A stretch of DNA of 64,000 nt from the NCBI GenBank assembly GCA_947034885.2, contig OX344757.2, positions 3,782,001 through 3,846,000 of the forward strand, read 5' to 3'. A program made the position numbers and the translations under genes. This DNA comes from Thuidium tamariscinum (taxonomy: Eukaryota; Streptophyta; Bryopsida; Hypnales; Thuidiaceae). The notes beneath the pieces were generated by a model. It searched no databases and was not told the DNA's origin. It saw nothing but the letters and a program-made list of their open reading frames with translations. Positions 10,543-22,900 of this stretch are shown here, in pieces (position 1 is the stretch's first letter; each line of letters begins with the position of its first letter).

Positions 10543-11417
10543 TGGTATATTTTACTATTTTATTCAAATCTTTATAAGTAATGCATTTCAATTCAAAAAA
10601 ATTGTAAACAACCATTTTTGTTCCATTTTCAACATTTGGAATTAATAATGTATCTAACATTGTAGAAATCATATATACCTTTTTGTATTTGTGAAATTCC
10701 TTATTATAACATTTGAAATTAATTCCTTATAATACAATGACCTAAATGCTCATGTATAAAGGAAGTTTTCATGTTCTAGTCATCAAAAAATTGATCAATA
10801 TGCATTGAGGTGAATTGCACCAAATTGTGATTTGTTTCTAAAATCAACTCTTAAAAATTCTTGCCTTAAAAATTAATTACTCAATGAATAAGTGAAGGTT
10901 TGAACATGTTCTTTTGATCTCAAATTTTGGTATGATATTTTAAAATATTTTTTGAAGGTAGAGAAACACATACACTTTTTAGATTTTTCTTGAAAACTTC
11001 AATCAATGACCAATGTAACATTCAGTAGCATTGGTTGGCTCTTCCACATGTCCACTTACTTCAATAGCTACTGATGAAACATTGTTGGGATGTGAATATG
11101 CCACACCCTTCACTACAGAAAGAAGGCAGAGCCACAACATGCTATTGAATGTTATGAAAAGGAAAAATTATACTATCTTTATCTCAAAATACTCAAGGCC
11201 AAGCAACAAGACTTACATCTTGTTAAGAACAGCATTCTATTGATACGTTCTCCACTATAGTTAATTGAAGTAAAGTAAGACTTAGGTTAACGTAAAGAGA
11301 TACTACCGAGGCTATGACCCTCCCATATATAATGTGTTTAGGTAATCCTCATGAAGACACTTGAAACTTTACTATTTGCATATTTTGGTTCTTGTTTCGT
11401 CTCCTATTCTCGACACA
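10543..11417. other. AT-rich spacer, no feature recognised
   Basis: Only short, unconvincing open frames. Nothing resembling a gene or an RNA. Confidence 0.5.
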
Positions 11418-11495
11418 CACTAGTAGAAATCTGCATTTGCCTCAACAAACACATCAAGTAGATTTTGTTGAGGCAAACGTAGATTTCTACTAGTG
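11418..11495. mobile_element. Mini-CACTA element, 78 bp, near-perfect hairpin
   Basis: Begins CACTAGTAGAAATC and ends GATTTCTACTAGTG, with ACA on both sides (11415-11417 and 11496-11498). The arms pair over roughly 32 bases around a short loop. It is far too short to encode anything and would have been mobilised by an autonomous CACTA element. Confidence 0.88.
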
Positions 11496-11766
11496 ACATC
11501 TGCTTCTCCTTTGTAGCAATTGAACCCTCTTGCTTTTCTTCGAGGTTGCAATTCCCCAATTCAATCGGACTCCTACTGTGAGCTTCATGCTTTGTTTTGA
11601 AACTCTGGCCCTAGCTATATTCGAATTCGCGCGCCCCCTTTCTCTTCCCGTTCCAGTTTTATAGACTTGATTGTACACACAATGCACAACTTTTGTTGAT
11701 TGGTTGCCCGAGTTTGCAATTGTCTATTCTTTCACGGATCAACACAATTGTCTTCTTTCGAAGAAG

Positions 11767-14132
11767 ATGCAATCAGAGATGATGGATGACGGAAGGCCAT
11801 CGTTGTTACTAGAAAACGGTTGCGCTTCTTCTAGCGCGAGGAGGATTGGAAAACAACAAGCCAAAGTACTTTGGCCTTTATCCGAGCGATTGGGACGGAT
11901 AACCTTGAAGCATGGAATCCTAGCCATCGCCAGTAAAGTGGTCAATATTAGTGAGGATCCGTTTCGGAATGTAAGCGACGAGATTCTGGAGCTCATCCTC
12001 GTCAGGCTACCTCCCCTTCCCCTCAAGGCCGCGAAGAAAGTGTGCAAGCGATGGGCATCGGTGACCAGTACATCGGAGTTCGATATCTTGCATACGGAGA
12101 TAAATCCTAAATCTTTGCTAATTCGTTTTCTTATCAACCGTGAGGTTCCCATCAAGTTAGAATTCTTTGTATATGATGTGGAGAACAATGTGTGGTCAAC
12201 GGTTCCGGGTCTGTAGTTACCAGTTCTAAACTACGTCTCTTTAGATGGTATTGGAAATGGTGACCATAAACTTCATTTTCGAATATTGTTTTATGAACTC
12301 ACTAAAATGACAAGATCTGTGAACTTTCTCCTTTGTCTAAGCTTTAGAACTATTGATTGAATTGTAGAACCATAGAAATATAGAAATTATCCGAGCTATT
12401 AAACATGAACTTTAGATTGAAATTTGTACTAAGTGTCTCCACTATATAAACGCTTACTATAGATTGAAATCTAAACAAAGCGTGAATATGCTTGATTGCA
12501 GGTGCCAGTGGAGTGGTGTTCGCCGTTTCTGGGCCCGATCGGGACAAGCTTTGTACAAGCTGACGAGCTCTGTGTCCTTGGCTAAGTCTTTTGGAGAGAA
12601 GTGGTACGAGACTCCTATTATGACGTTCCCCCAGGTGAAACCGCTGGTGAGTGTGGCCCTAGGCGTTGGCATGGGACATAAAGTGGTGGTGGCAGGCCAA
12701 GGGGCTCTTAGAAATGCCCATAGGGCTGGACACAAGGTTGTGGAGGTGTTTGATTCCGAAATTGGTAAGTGGTTTGTAGTACTCTATCAATGCAAATAAT
12801 TGATCATAGATTTGTACTTCTATTGTCATATTGTGTGGGAGACTTGTTTGCAAAGTGAATCCTTTCTTCATGAATGAATCCTTGTAGTGTGTGTGCAGAT
12901 AGATATAGTTACCAACATTATGGTCTGTCAATTAGTTTTGTACATCGGGAATCTATAAGTTTTTTTAATACCCGGTATTCAGCATTTTGATAATGGATTA
13001 GATGAACTTTGAAAAATGGGTAGTCGGAGAACTTTATTGGACATAATGCCATATGGTTTATTGGATATGGAACCCTTAGATTCTTACTTTTGGGTTGATT
13101 GAAAGGCTCCCATGGAGCATAGGGTTTGAATTTTGTTTGAGAGTGTGACATGGTTTCTTGAAATTCAGACTTGGCATTATTACTTGATCAATGTGATTGC
13201 ACTGCATCACTTCCATTGGGTCTAGTCCACATAGCATGGATAGTAAGGAAAACTTTCTTTGTGTCATAGACTTCTAAGTAGTATTACTTGGGAGTAGATT
13301 ACTTTGCTCTTCATCGCTAAATAGGATGTCTGAAGTTTGCCCAGATGAAGAAAGTTGTTTTTCAATTCTTCTTACCATTCTTCCTAGTTTGATAAAGTCA
13401 TGGTGTTGAAAAGTTTCCCAAATGAGTGTAAGTATATATTTATATTAGGTTTAATTTTCCAACATTATTCTTTAGTTGATTCAAAGTGCAAACACCCGTT
13501 CTTTTAAGCCTTATATTTTCGCTTTAGTTTTTGTTTTTATGGCACTTTTAATGATAACTGCAGGTACTTAGGAGTCCTATGGTGACCTGCCAAAGGAATT
13601 CTCGGATGACGTCTGCCATGACTTGATGTCTGGAGTAGTTCTCGACAACAAATTCTACGCCTTACCACTTCTATGCAAAATTGGTGAACTCAAAATTCAC
13701 TTTCTGGATTTTTCTACCAAGTAGTGGGCTTCCATCCAGTTGGAGTCTCCCATGGGATTGACTCTTAGCAATGTCATGGCTATTGGGACAATACTTGTGG
13801 TTGCTAGTATATTTAAGGGTAATACTAAAAACCAATTTGTAATGAAGCTCTGGAAAGTTGATTTGAAGACCCTTAGTTTGATTTAGATTGGATTGATGCC
13901 AAGAAAATTGGCTGCCTTGATGGTTAGATATGATCCACTTAACATACTAAGGGTGAGTTACCTAGTGGATGAGAATTTGGTGTGTGTCGCTATGCACGGG
14001 TGCTTGTTTATTGTTGTAGAGGTTTCTCTTGAAGAGTGCAAAACTTACTAGCGTGGATTGCCATATCTTAAGAGTAGGAACCCTTCAATCAACAAATGTG
14101 TTCCTTTTGGGGCTTCTATTAGACATGCCTAA
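11767..14132 (+). pseudogene. F-box/kelch-type protein pseudogene
   Basis: Three exons, 11767-12212, 12502-12764 and 13564-14132, join with matching phases into a 426-codon frame that ends in TAA. Residues around 60-100 form an F-box (NVSDEILELILVRLPP followed by AAKKVCKRWASV). Exon 2 has a kelch-like segment (HKVVVAGQG, VEVFDSEIGKW). Exon 3 is the distal substrate-binding part of plant F-box/kelch proteins (SYGDLP, VVLDNKFYALP, LVCVAMHGCLFIV). In a working protein the F-box would bind SKP1 in an SCF ubiquitin ligase. Four in-frame TAG codons lie in exon 3 at 13569, 13722, 13884 and 14049, so no full-length product is expected. The open first exon and consistent phases suggest fairly recent inactivation. 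Confidence 0.75.
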
Positions 14133-15943
14133 ATATCTTGACTCCTCAACTTCGGAAACTTCTAATAGGGTTTGTAACGAATACCTTTGAATTGTAATTT
14201 ACTATAACAATGTTTTAACACATCTTGGAAGATACATATGGAGGTTTTTGTGTGAAAGAGACAAGTTGATATAATTTTATTTTTGTCTTTTCCTTTAAGA
14301 GATTAATCTTTTGACCAAAGTTTATGAAAAAATGAGAGTCAATAGAAAATAGTCTTCTTTATATGTGAAAATATCAAGATTGTATATAATTATATATCAA
14401 TCATATAATAGGATGAATTTAGTTTGATGATGGCAAAATTTGATTGGAAGGTCATTGCAAAGGATGTTTTGGGTGTAAAAATTTAAACAACTAATGGAGA
14501 ATTTTTCACACTTATCTCCATTTCTACTTATACCTTTGAAATAAAATTAAAAAAATAAGAATATTTTTCTATAATTACAAATTTATTTTCAATTTTAGTC
14601 AAAGAAATTAAAACTATGGCATTTTTTTGCATAGAACCAAGTGAAAAATCTAAAAAAGATTTATATACATAGTGTCACCTAATAAAAATAAAAGATTCAT
14701 TTGATATTTGAACACAATATAAAGAGGATAATTTAGGTTAGATATGATGTTAGACATTAATGGATCTATTTCTTTAGCCCCTGAAGGTTTAGACTCCTAA
14801 ATTTGGAAAATAGCAATTTTGGGCAAGTAGGTGTGACAAAAAATTTCTATACTTGAGCTCCAAATTTAATAGAAGGTGTAGGCATGGAATATCTTTTGTA
14901 TGTACTAAAATTCAAGACATTTGAAAATATGTAGTGCCAAAAGTTATGGCCTAGTATGTTATTTTTTTTTGTAAATTGGTAGTTTAGGTAGGTTGAGTTC
15001 ATTTTATTTTGATCAATGAGTCAAAAGTTATGAAGAGTTTGTGGATAGTTATTGATTCTTTACTCTAAAATATATTATGAAGTCCTTGATTTTACCCAAT
15101 TTTCAATATATTTAAAAAAACTAACTTATAGGATGTAGATTAATTTATTTTAATATTGCATCCATTGCATTTGGCATTTTTCAATTCAACAACAAACTAT
15201 CAACAATGAATTGATGTTGATCAACAATTTTTGTATTTTGAATCACTTACTACTTTCTATTTACTATTTCTTTTCTAGATGTTGTACAATACCAAATAAT
15301 TTGAATTTTTTTGGCAAGTTCTTTACTTGACTTCAACAATGAATCAAATGAAGCACCATTCTTTTGGACCATCTTTCATATGATTGTAACCTTTTAAAGT
15401 GCAATTGGTGTTTTTTCTGCCGGGCAAAAAATTCTTTTTGAACATTCAAATTCAAATGTCTTGCAATCTACATGGTAGAAAACTTTGAATTTTTTTCAAA
15501 TATCCCCAAACTGGTTTACTACAAGATCGTGCAATTACAATTCTCAAAAAAATTGTTTTAAGAAAGTAATTTAGTATTGGTACAAGAAATGGCAATTTTT
15601 TTTTATTGTTTTCGGAGTAAATATAGTCAAGCAGAACTTTACTCTAGAGCGCTCCAATGTCTAGTTTTTGGACAATGTACAGATTTAAATCCAAATTTCT
15701 TTTTCATTATAGCTTGGATGAAAGTCATCCTAATTTTCACAAATACTTTATGAAGCTGTAATCCTATCCAAGGCTTGAATTTGGTATTCTTAGAACACAT
15801 ATTTTTCTAAAATTGCAAGTATGGGAGTATGTCAAGTCGTTGACTTTGATTGACTCTAGTTTAAACTTGGAATTGCAAAACTAAGGATATAGAATCAAAG
15901 AACCTAAAAATTGCAAAAAATCACTATGTCAAGAGAACCTCAC
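14133..15943. other. AT-rich intergenic DNA with a dispersed repeat
   Basis: No gene recognised. The segment at about 14,770-14,960 resembles 52,235-52,430 (shared run around AGCCCCTGAAGG/ACCCCTAAAGG, GATTTTGGGCA and TTTAATAGAA), so both belong to an old dispersed family. Confidence 0.5.
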
Positions 15944-16212
15944 ATTAGGGATTTGAGGGCTGCAAAGGGCCGTTTCAGGACTGTTCCCGAAACTGGTTTG
16001 GGAACGGCTAGCTGCTGGTCAGAATTTAAGAAAAAACGGGGGTCTTGAAATATGAAAAAAAGTCCAAAAAAAAAATTCGAAAAAAAGAAGTCAATGACGT
16101 GGCATGGTCTCGACCACGTCAGATTCTTGCAGAACTGTGTTCTCGCGGCTGTTTTTGCGATTTTGGGCTGTAGAAACTCATGAGCTTGTAGAGCCCTCAA
16201 ATCTCTCCTAAT
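15944..16212. mobile_element. Foldback MITE, family A (ATTAGGAGGGATTTGAGG termini)
   Basis: Terminal inverted repeats begin ATTAGGGATTTGAGGGC and end AGCCCTCAAATCTCTCCTAAT. Inside are the family hallmarks: CCGTTTCAGGACTGTTCCCGAA, an A-rich tract and a GACGTGG..CCACGTC inner palindrome. Closest to the copy at 62,963-63,265. Confidence 0.88.
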
Positions 16213-16590
16213 GTTTCAAATCCATGTCAACAAAATTTACTCCAAAAATGACAATATTTTGCTTGTAATTCAATTTAGAAAGACTTTTGAATTCTCTTTT
16301 AAGATTTATAGAAAAATGTTGGTGATAGCATTGGTGAATCTAACTGTATGGATGGAATCTAAAACTCAAACTCTGCAACTTTTATTTGCATCTCAATTCC
16401 AAAATATTCTTTGAAGTAATATGTTATGATGATTTTTCCAAAATTATTGATTATGCAAATGAGTCTTGATGCTTAGGGGTTAATTTCTTCGCCCTTTAAA
16501 TAGTGCCATTTTTCGACAATGCACCCTAAGCTTAGGTCACTTTCCTAAGGTTGGGGAGAGTCAAAACATAGTAAATGGAATAATAAATAA

Positions 16591-16936
16591 GGTAGAAGCA
16601 CCCATTATTTTCAGTGTATCCATAGTTTGACATTAGAGTTTCCTATAAAGTGTCCCCACTAGTACTTTGAAACTTTAGTTGTAGTTGGTGGCCTCTGATT
16701 ATTTTAGATTTTGGTGTGAGAATCCATGCAGATTTACTAGGAGTGCAGATTTAGGTGCTCTACTAAGTCCTACTTTGAAAATTCACAGAAATTAGATGCC
16801 TTGTCTAAAAATTCTAAATTTCTTTTTAAAAATTCATGATTTTCAGTTGCCAATACTACAAAAATATTCTTTATAGGAAAAGGTGCCTCCAACTATGCTG
16901 AAACTGCTAACTTTGGCTGTAATGGGTGCTTCTACC
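16591..16936. mobile_element. MITE with GGTAGAAGCACCC termini, 346 bp
   Basis: The left end GGTAGAAGCACCCATTA is repeated inverted at the right end (TAATGGGTGCTTCTACC). The flanks ATAA and TTAG look like an eroded TTAA target. The ends resemble those of the GGTAGGTACACCC family. A diverged part of its interior is also present inside the CACTA element at about 54,600-54,745. Confidence 0.75.
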
Positions 16937-19900
16937 TTAGGTCTGAATGTAATTAATTATTGCAATACAAAGTAAGTGCCACTCACTCAATCCATAGTTG
17001 TTTCTGTAAGTTCAGATTCTTGATTCACGAATCTCCAATTGAATCTTCAGTTTGGAATTGCAAAGGGCTACTAATTTCAGGCATACAGTAATTGGTAACC
17101 CACACTAATTGATTCAGGGACTGTTTTGTATCAACCTTTTTTTACGTTTTGAGAAAGTGCAAAGATGGCGATCAGTTCAAATTTGGTGAAGCATCATAAT
17201 TCTACATTCATTTGTCTTTTGGACTTAAAAACACTTTTCCATCATATCCATACATTTTTTCATCCAAATTTGGCAACTTCATCCATATTAAAGAGAACTA
17301 GAAAATTTTTGGCAAAAAAATTACTTTTATTTGGAGAAAAAAAGATATTTATTTTGAAATGGTGCAATTTGGCCCCATGGTGCCAAAAAAAAGGATTGGT
17401 TTATATCCCCTCAATCCAAGAGAAATAGAGGACTAAATAAATTAGACCAAGGAATTCCTTTGTCTAATACATAATTGTGGTAAGGTAAACCAATCTACAA
17501 CAGGGAAAAGGCCCATTATAGACATCTAGATGAAATGATCCTATTAATTGTAGAACATAGGGTTGGTTACTATAGAAATAGCATACCTTTTGGTATTATA
17601 TAAACCATTCCCTTATAGAAAGAATTCAAGAGCAATCAGTGGATGTCGACCTACATTGCAAAGCTGAGTTCCATTGTTTTCATAAAAAATTCCATGGATG
17701 AACATCTAAATTGTCTTTTGGCTTAAGGATTTGTTGTCATCCATTTGACACTAAGCATATGTAATGGTGTTAGAAGGTTAGCCTTGGGAAGACACCAAGG
17801 AGTATACATCCAAATATGACTCAATTTTTGATCCAGTAGGTGCATTTTTTGTTTCTAACATAATAGATAAAGTTATCCATTAAATATACTTTGTGCGTTT
17901 TCAATGTTGTTTTGGAATAAAAGTCTTGCATCAATACATGATAATTTTTTAAAAAAAATGAGGTGAAGGCTACATTAGGTTGAGTTTATGGCTACAATCA
18001 CTGTTTGGAATGATGGTGATGACATAGAGTGATTAGTAACTTGAATAGGCAGAACTTGCACCTTTTGAATATATATTCCTTGTAAGAATTGAATTTTTTA
18101 GGTCTTCATATTCTAGCCATGTTGGAAAATTTTGTAATTGCTCTAGGAAAAAGAGACAATTATCTTGCTTGTCATAGGTTGATTTACATGAATTGAAAGT
18201 ACAATTTACAAAGTGGTTTTTGTTATAGGTGGTACAATGTAACCATCTTCAACATTGTTGTCCTCATAAACCTTGAAATACTAATGCAACCCAAAACTAA
18301 CCATTGAATAGTCAAAACAATCTAGATTAAGCTAAACAAAAAGAATGATTTTCATCTTATTGTTTTCATAGAATTTTTTGAGTGACTAAGGTAGGAGGCT
18401 CATAAAGCAACCATGTAAGAACTAATCACCATTTGGGGGAAGCTAATCTTTTCAAAACAATTTGTAGTAAGTTTTTGTAGGAAGAAAAATGTAATTGGCA
18501 TCTAACCCAAGTTGTTACATATTTGTGAATCATTGAGCAATTAGTTACAAAATTTTGAAGTTGAAAAGAAGTAATCATTAGTGGTAATCAAAAGCAACCA
18601 CCTCTTGAAAAGTAAAGGGTTTACAAGTAAAGGGTTGGTACATTGAAGACAATAATATGTGCCTTTGAATCATGTTCACTTTTAATGCCTAGTCAGAGTT
18701 TGAGCCTTCTATTGATATGTGCATCATTTGGTAGTAGAAAGCCCTTCATTGAAGAACTACAAAATTTTCTAGAGAGGATTCTAATTCCATAGATCACAAA
18801 AAACGCCTTTCTAGTATCTTTGACAATGCCTACATCTTTTGTTCTTGATTTTAAATTTGAGGCTTTGAAATGATCTTCTTTGAATTTCAATGCAACTAAT
18901 AAAATAAATCTAATTAAATCTACTCTGTACCTCAATTTGAATCTTTTTTTTAAATTCCTAAAATTTGTGTATTTTATACCCATTCAAATTTTAGGCCTAT
19001 TACCACATTCTACTAAGTTTCTAATTATAGAATGACACAACTTTGGTTCAAAGCACAATAATGGAGAGACTTTCAGATTTTTTGAGCTTATTTTGTATTT
19101 TATATGAATTTTAGTATTTTATTTTTATTTTATTTTTCTTCAGAACAAAATCCAAATCTTCACCAAAAAAATTATGGAATTTTAATGCCACGTAGACAAC
19201 ATCTGAATTAATCTATGAAAATAAGAGAATGAAAGTTCTTTTCATTTTCAATGGCAAAATGAAACATCCGGCATTTTCAGGGTTAAATCTATAAACCCCA
19301 GCTGCCAAGTTCTATAACCACAACATTGGCTACGAGTTTATCTTCGAATGGAAATGGTCACTTTGTGGTGGTCTTCAACCTCCCCCTTCGAAAATGTTAT
19401 AAGAAACTCATACTGTGCCAGCTTAACCCTAAAAATTAGGCTCTTATACTCGATCAAAAATCTACAAAAATCTCTCCATTACGAGCCATTGCACAGGTCT
19501 GTAAATCAAAAGACGAGGTTCGCAACCAGTAATCTAATTATGTCAGCTACACTTGGGGCCAGCTTGATAGAATACTAACATCTCTGAAATCACAGTTACA
19601 GCTATATGATGCATATAACAATCCCGGTAGCAGGATGAAATGAAGAAATGCAAACATAAATGCAAACATTCTGATAAACCTGGAGCTTTCCTTCATGATG
19701 CCTGCAATGTAAACTCCTTTGCAAGCATGAGCTGGTTCTACACACCACATCACTAAAAAAAGGAACAAAATTCAAAGCAAGAGACCACCAAACAAGGAAT
19801 ATCAAAGTAGGGGCATTAAGAAAGAGACTAGTCCATGAACACAATTAAAGACAATGTCCCAATTCAAATGGGAAATGCATTTCAAAAGTTCCAAGAGTCA

Positions 19901-19963
19901 TCAAGTTTTCTTAGGACGTAAAAGAAGCAATTTAGGTGACAGTGACTGCCTGGAAGTGATCAC
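16937..19963. other. AT-rich intergenic DNA
   Basis: No gene or structured RNA recognised. The last few hundred bases (about 19,550-19,963) are probably the 3' UTR of the TRAF1-like gene. Confidence 0.5.
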
Positions 19964-22900
19964 CTACGGCTGCTGAGCAGGAGCATATACAGAATAACCA
20001 TTGTGCCCCAAAGAGAATCCTGAGCAATCCTGCACGTGGTGGCTTTGCACAAGAGGATAACCCATGTGAGTGTCTAGACCATTTCTTACATTACTTGCTG
20101 CTGGTATTCCTGCGCTTGTGATGGGCCAATAATGAGATGCCATACTATCAAGGTGGCCACTATGCTGGCTCTGCAGTCTGCCCAGAGGTTGGTGAGAGAA
20201 GGCCACAGACATACGTCTGTTGTCTCTCATGTTGGCGTGGTTCCCTTCGTGCATGTGCATTCGCTCGTCATCCGATGTCCTCCCTCGGTCACTTGCATCG
20301 TTGTTCCCAGCACTGCTGTCCGAGTGCAGCTGGCCATATTGGTTATGCTTAAGCATTCCAGAGTGACTTGGCATACTGAGATGTCGATTGGTAAATGGAG
20401 CAGATCCTGATTGCTGTACCATTGAATTCAGTGCCAATCCAAAGCATCCTTGATCATCCTCTAATAAATCATTAATAATGTCAAGGTGGGGGAACTCTTC
20501 TCCCATGGCTCCACCATTATTGGCAGATTCCACTAGAGACATCGCGTTGTGCCTTCCCGAATTCAGAACTCCATTTTCATGCAACAGGCTTGAATGGACA
20601 GATCTCTGATACGCTTGCTGCCCATGAGAGAGATGTCTCGAGAGACCATCCTGAAACACTAAATTCTCATGCTTTCGAATCTCCATAGATTCTTGCTGCT
20701 GATGAGGTGGGAGAGTCGCAAACTGAGGTTGGGCCTGTTCACCTTTCTGCTGTCGCTGCAAATGCTCTTGTTCCTCATCCTGCTGCTGATGTAGCACCTC
20801 TGGGGTTACAGTGCCAAAAGTGATGCCGACGGGAGATCTTCGCCCACCTGCAGAGACCTGGCTGCTGCTATTCTCTTGTGCAGGCAAACTGCCGGACAAA
20901 ACCTCGGGAAGGCCTTGTGAAGCCACAGGAGACTGCAACGACAGTGGTGTAGATGAAGGGGAGACCTCGGTTTTGCCACTTTGGGTGCCTGGTAGAGATC
21001 CTGCCCGCATCTTGGAAGGAGTCGAAGGAGGAGAGGACGCCGAGGCCGTAGGTGCAGTTAAATATACTGAAGGAACACCGACGGGAGATGGGCTTGGCAT
21101 TGAGGCAGGGGTTAAAAATGGAGCTGAAGTATTTATCCCCGACATAGAAGCTGAAATTCCACCATGTACACTGACAGAACTTGGAACGGAATATGAGGCT
21201 AGACCTCCAGAGCTTTTGATTCTCCCTGCAGCAGCGTTTCTGTACGAGGGAGACACTGGAGGGCTGACGTCTAAATGTCCGTTGCTATGGACTCCAAGAG
21301 AAGATTCTGCTCCCAAAACCAATCGACCTGCAGCACTCAAAGATCGTGATAACGGAGGTTGAGCATGCACATTAAGGCCAAGATTTCCTGGACGGTGAGA
21401 AGCTACCAAGCCAGGTGCACTAGTAGGACGTGTAATCCCGGGTAAAGTCGCAGATAAAGTGGCCGAGTAGCTTGAACTCGTTTCCTCCATCCCAGCAGCT
21501 ATACTACCAGACGCTGCTGGATTTATCCGAGGTGGCCTAGACCCGTCCATGCTGCGGGTTTTAATTGGGGCTGGCGACCTAACTTCCACTTTTACTGCAT
21601 TCCCACCATGACTGCTGCTGCTGATTTTGTCACTAGAACTGGCTGTACTAGCGGGATGCCACTTCCTATTAAAATCATCATTACTGCTCAGTCCAGCTGC
21701 TGGAATCCCGTTGCCATTAGATACTGATGGATGGCCAGGAGCATTAGGCGTACCTGCCACGCCTTTGCTCAATCTAGAATGTTGGCCAGTCAATTTTTCC
21801 ACCTCCACGGTGTCAACTCTATCACGAGAAACAGAAGTAGAAAACCCACTGCCACTTTCATCAGCTGGTAGGGAACTTGAGGCACCAGGCCTGGAAGCTT
21901 CTTCTGACAAATGGTGAGGTCGATCTAGTCCCATTTGATGTTGTAAGAGGCTAACCTGCTCTTGTAACATTACCACTTCCTCATCCTGCATGCAAAACCA
22001 TTTCAAAACCGAAGGACAAAAGGTTAATTCTACCTGAATTGTGTGAGGAGCCCTTAAATCAAGCACCGGAGGTTCCCTCACTACAAAGCAAGTGTGACGA
22101 ACGACGGAGTTTCGATTATAAAAAAATTCAATAGAGAGTTTGACTTATAGACCTTTTCACAAAGACGTTGTTCAAGCCATCGGACACGCTCCTTGAGTGA
22201 AAGAATCACAGTTTCATTATCCAATCCAGCTGTGCTGCAACTACTGCTAGCTTCACCAGGACCACTAGGATCCAGACCGGTTGCACGCAGGATGGTGCCT
22301 TCAGCTTCTAAGAACCGTCCATCGTGTTCATACCCATCGGTGTCTCCTCTACTCCTTACCCTGAAATATACACAAAATTAATGAGCAGTTATTACACACA
22401 AATGTACACCGAGAGAGCTAAACAAGACGGAACAATTCAACAGACCACTGGATGTGAAATTTGTTCCTCTACCTTCAAGAATATCTACTTTAATTACCCA
22501 TCTGTGACAAGGTGCCAAACGATCGACACATGTGAGATCAATACTGTCAGAGCGATATTAAGGGCGAACAAACCTGCTGAGAACTGTGTGGTTCTGTTCG
22601 GGCAAGCTTGGTCGCATACTATATGATCCGTTCATTGAGGGCCTCGCTGAGGGAAGGGAGTCAGACGAGCATGTAGAGGAACTATCGTCCAATGCAGATG
22701 CTTGATTCTTTCTTCCCGCTCTGCCATTGCGAGTCAAACCATCCTCAAGTGCTCCGCTAAAACCAGCAGCTTCCATGCCATTCTGACCATACGATACGTC
22801 TCTTTCCCAGCTCGTGCGATCCACATCACCATCCTCGATAGCGGGTCCCAAAGTACCTACAACATCATCTACAGCATCTAGTCCACTAAATTCATCTTCT

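Noticed and set aside
17165..17428. 87-codon frame in AT-rich spacer
   Set aside because: Lys/Phe/Leu-rich, no family resemblance and no splice context; typical chance frame in AT-rich DNA.
20811..21362. 183-codon plus-strand frame
   Set aside because: Antisense shadow of the last TRAF1-like exon.
22036..22080. Extra exon in the TRAF1-like gene encoding EPPVLDLRAPHTIQ
   Set aside because: Its phase does not fit exon 11, and direct splicing from 22,153 to 21,985 is in phase and gives a continuous coiled coil.
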